From: Echinostoma caproni
Taxonomy: Eukaryota > Platyhelminthes > Trematoda > Plagiorchiida > Echinostomatidae
DNA length: 64,000 nt
Assembly (NCBI GenBank): GCA_900618425.1
Contig: UZAN01039776.1
Location: forward strand, 6,274 to 70,273
Reading direction: 5' to 3'
A program made the position numbers and the translations under genes. The notes under the pieces were generated by a model. The model did no database searches and was not told the DNA's origin. It saw only the letters and a list, made by a program, of their open reading frames with translations. This document shows positions 63,701-64,000 of this stretch, in pieces (the first letter of the stretch is position 1; each line of letters opens with the position of its first letter).

Positions 63701-64000
63701 GGAGGAGTTGCAGATTTCAACAATGTCTCCTGCACATTCCTAATCAAGAAATCAATCACCTGGGATATGCTATACACCGGGGCCATAAACTTTTCTGGAG
63801 TGCTGCCCAGAATTTTGCGAATTACGAAATTAAATAGAAAGATTGAAGATGGGCAACCTTGGCGAACTTCAATAAACGAACTAAATGAAGAAAAGATTGC
63901 GATGATACATAGTGACGCGGCCTGATGTTTCTGAGTAGACTGCTTTGAGAAGGTTTAGGTAATTCTGAGATACATCGCACCTTACTGAACCAGGACAGGG
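60753..64000 (-). other. upstream part of the PDE8 locus
   Basis: About 3.2 kb. The exon with the start codon and the promoter were not identified. The region is AT-rich, with a TA-rich run at 62,030-62,060 and, near the end, an RTE-like fragment. The stretch at 63,110-63,230 has a B-box-like GGGGTTCAAATCA but no clear SINE body. Confidence 0.5.
63400..63950 (-). mobile_element. RTE-like reverse transcriptase fragment
   Basis: On the minus strand, reading down from about 63,880, the frame gives EVRQGCPSSIFLFNFVIRKI, the reverse transcriptase block usually written VRQGCPLSPFLFNxxID, typical of RTE and L2-like non-LTR elements. The frame continues for about 100 codons, but no clean ADD box follows, so frameshifts are likely. 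The 5' part lies beyond the window. It is inactive as far as visible. Confidence 0.72.

Noticed and set aside
1..64000. CRISPR arrays, bacterial operons, phage or plasmid features
   Set aside because: No regularly spaced repeats, bacterial promoters or clustered long frames. Spliced exons and retroelements show a eukaryotic genome.

Overview
The window looks like eukaryotic, invertebrate genomic DNA, most probably from a digenean trematode (fluke). It is AT-leaning, has large introns, and carries CR1-like, RTE-like and Penelope-like retrotransposon remnants. It also has tRNA-derived SINEs, one of which holds a hammerhead-ribozyme-like core of the kind known from Schistosoma SM-alpha elements. 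There are no operons, ribosome-binding sites or CRISPR arrays. The species cannot be fixed from sequence alone.

Nearly the whole window is one gene on the minus strand: a PDE8-type cyclic nucleotide phosphodiesterase. I rebuilt 19 exons by joining reading frame, splice signals and splice phase. Reading right to left, exons 1-2 (60.7 and 59.5 kb) encode an unassigned N-terminal stretch. Exons 3-6 (57.4 to 47.3 kb) encode the receiver-like (REC) domain. Exons 7-8 (44.2 and 40.8 kb) are a low-complexity linker, and exons 9-10 (39.3 and 35.4 kb) are a very divergent PAS-like stretch. Exons 11-13 (29.5 to 22.9 kb) are the PDE8-specific linker. Exons 14-19 (20.0 to 0.4 kb) are the HD-type catalytic domain up to EEYFCQ. 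The last part of the catalytic domain lies beyond position 1, and the initiating exon was not found.

The introns hold the accessory content. A long-terminal-inverted-repeat element occurs three times: 1.74-2.71 kb (half copy), 11.89-15.66 kb (full, arms practically identical over 482 bp) and 25.2-26.45 kb (internally deleted). A different foldback unit lies at 30.3-31.45 kb, a MITE-like hairpin at 21.7 kb, and a perfect palindrome beside an N at 20.1 kb that looks like an assembly artefact. Retroelement remnants are Penelope-like (18.9-19.3 kb), CR1-like on the plus strand (45.2-46.75 kb), CR1-like on the minus strand (52.45-53.82 kb, split by an N gap) and RTE-like (about 63.4-63.95 kb, minus). 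SINE copies are scattered.

The points most worth following are the long-TIR family, the degenerate hammerhead ribozyme SINE, the HDLNH variant and Ser/Asn-rich insertion in the catalytic domain, the micro-exon PAS region, and a splice acceptor buried in a 10-bp-stem hairpin.
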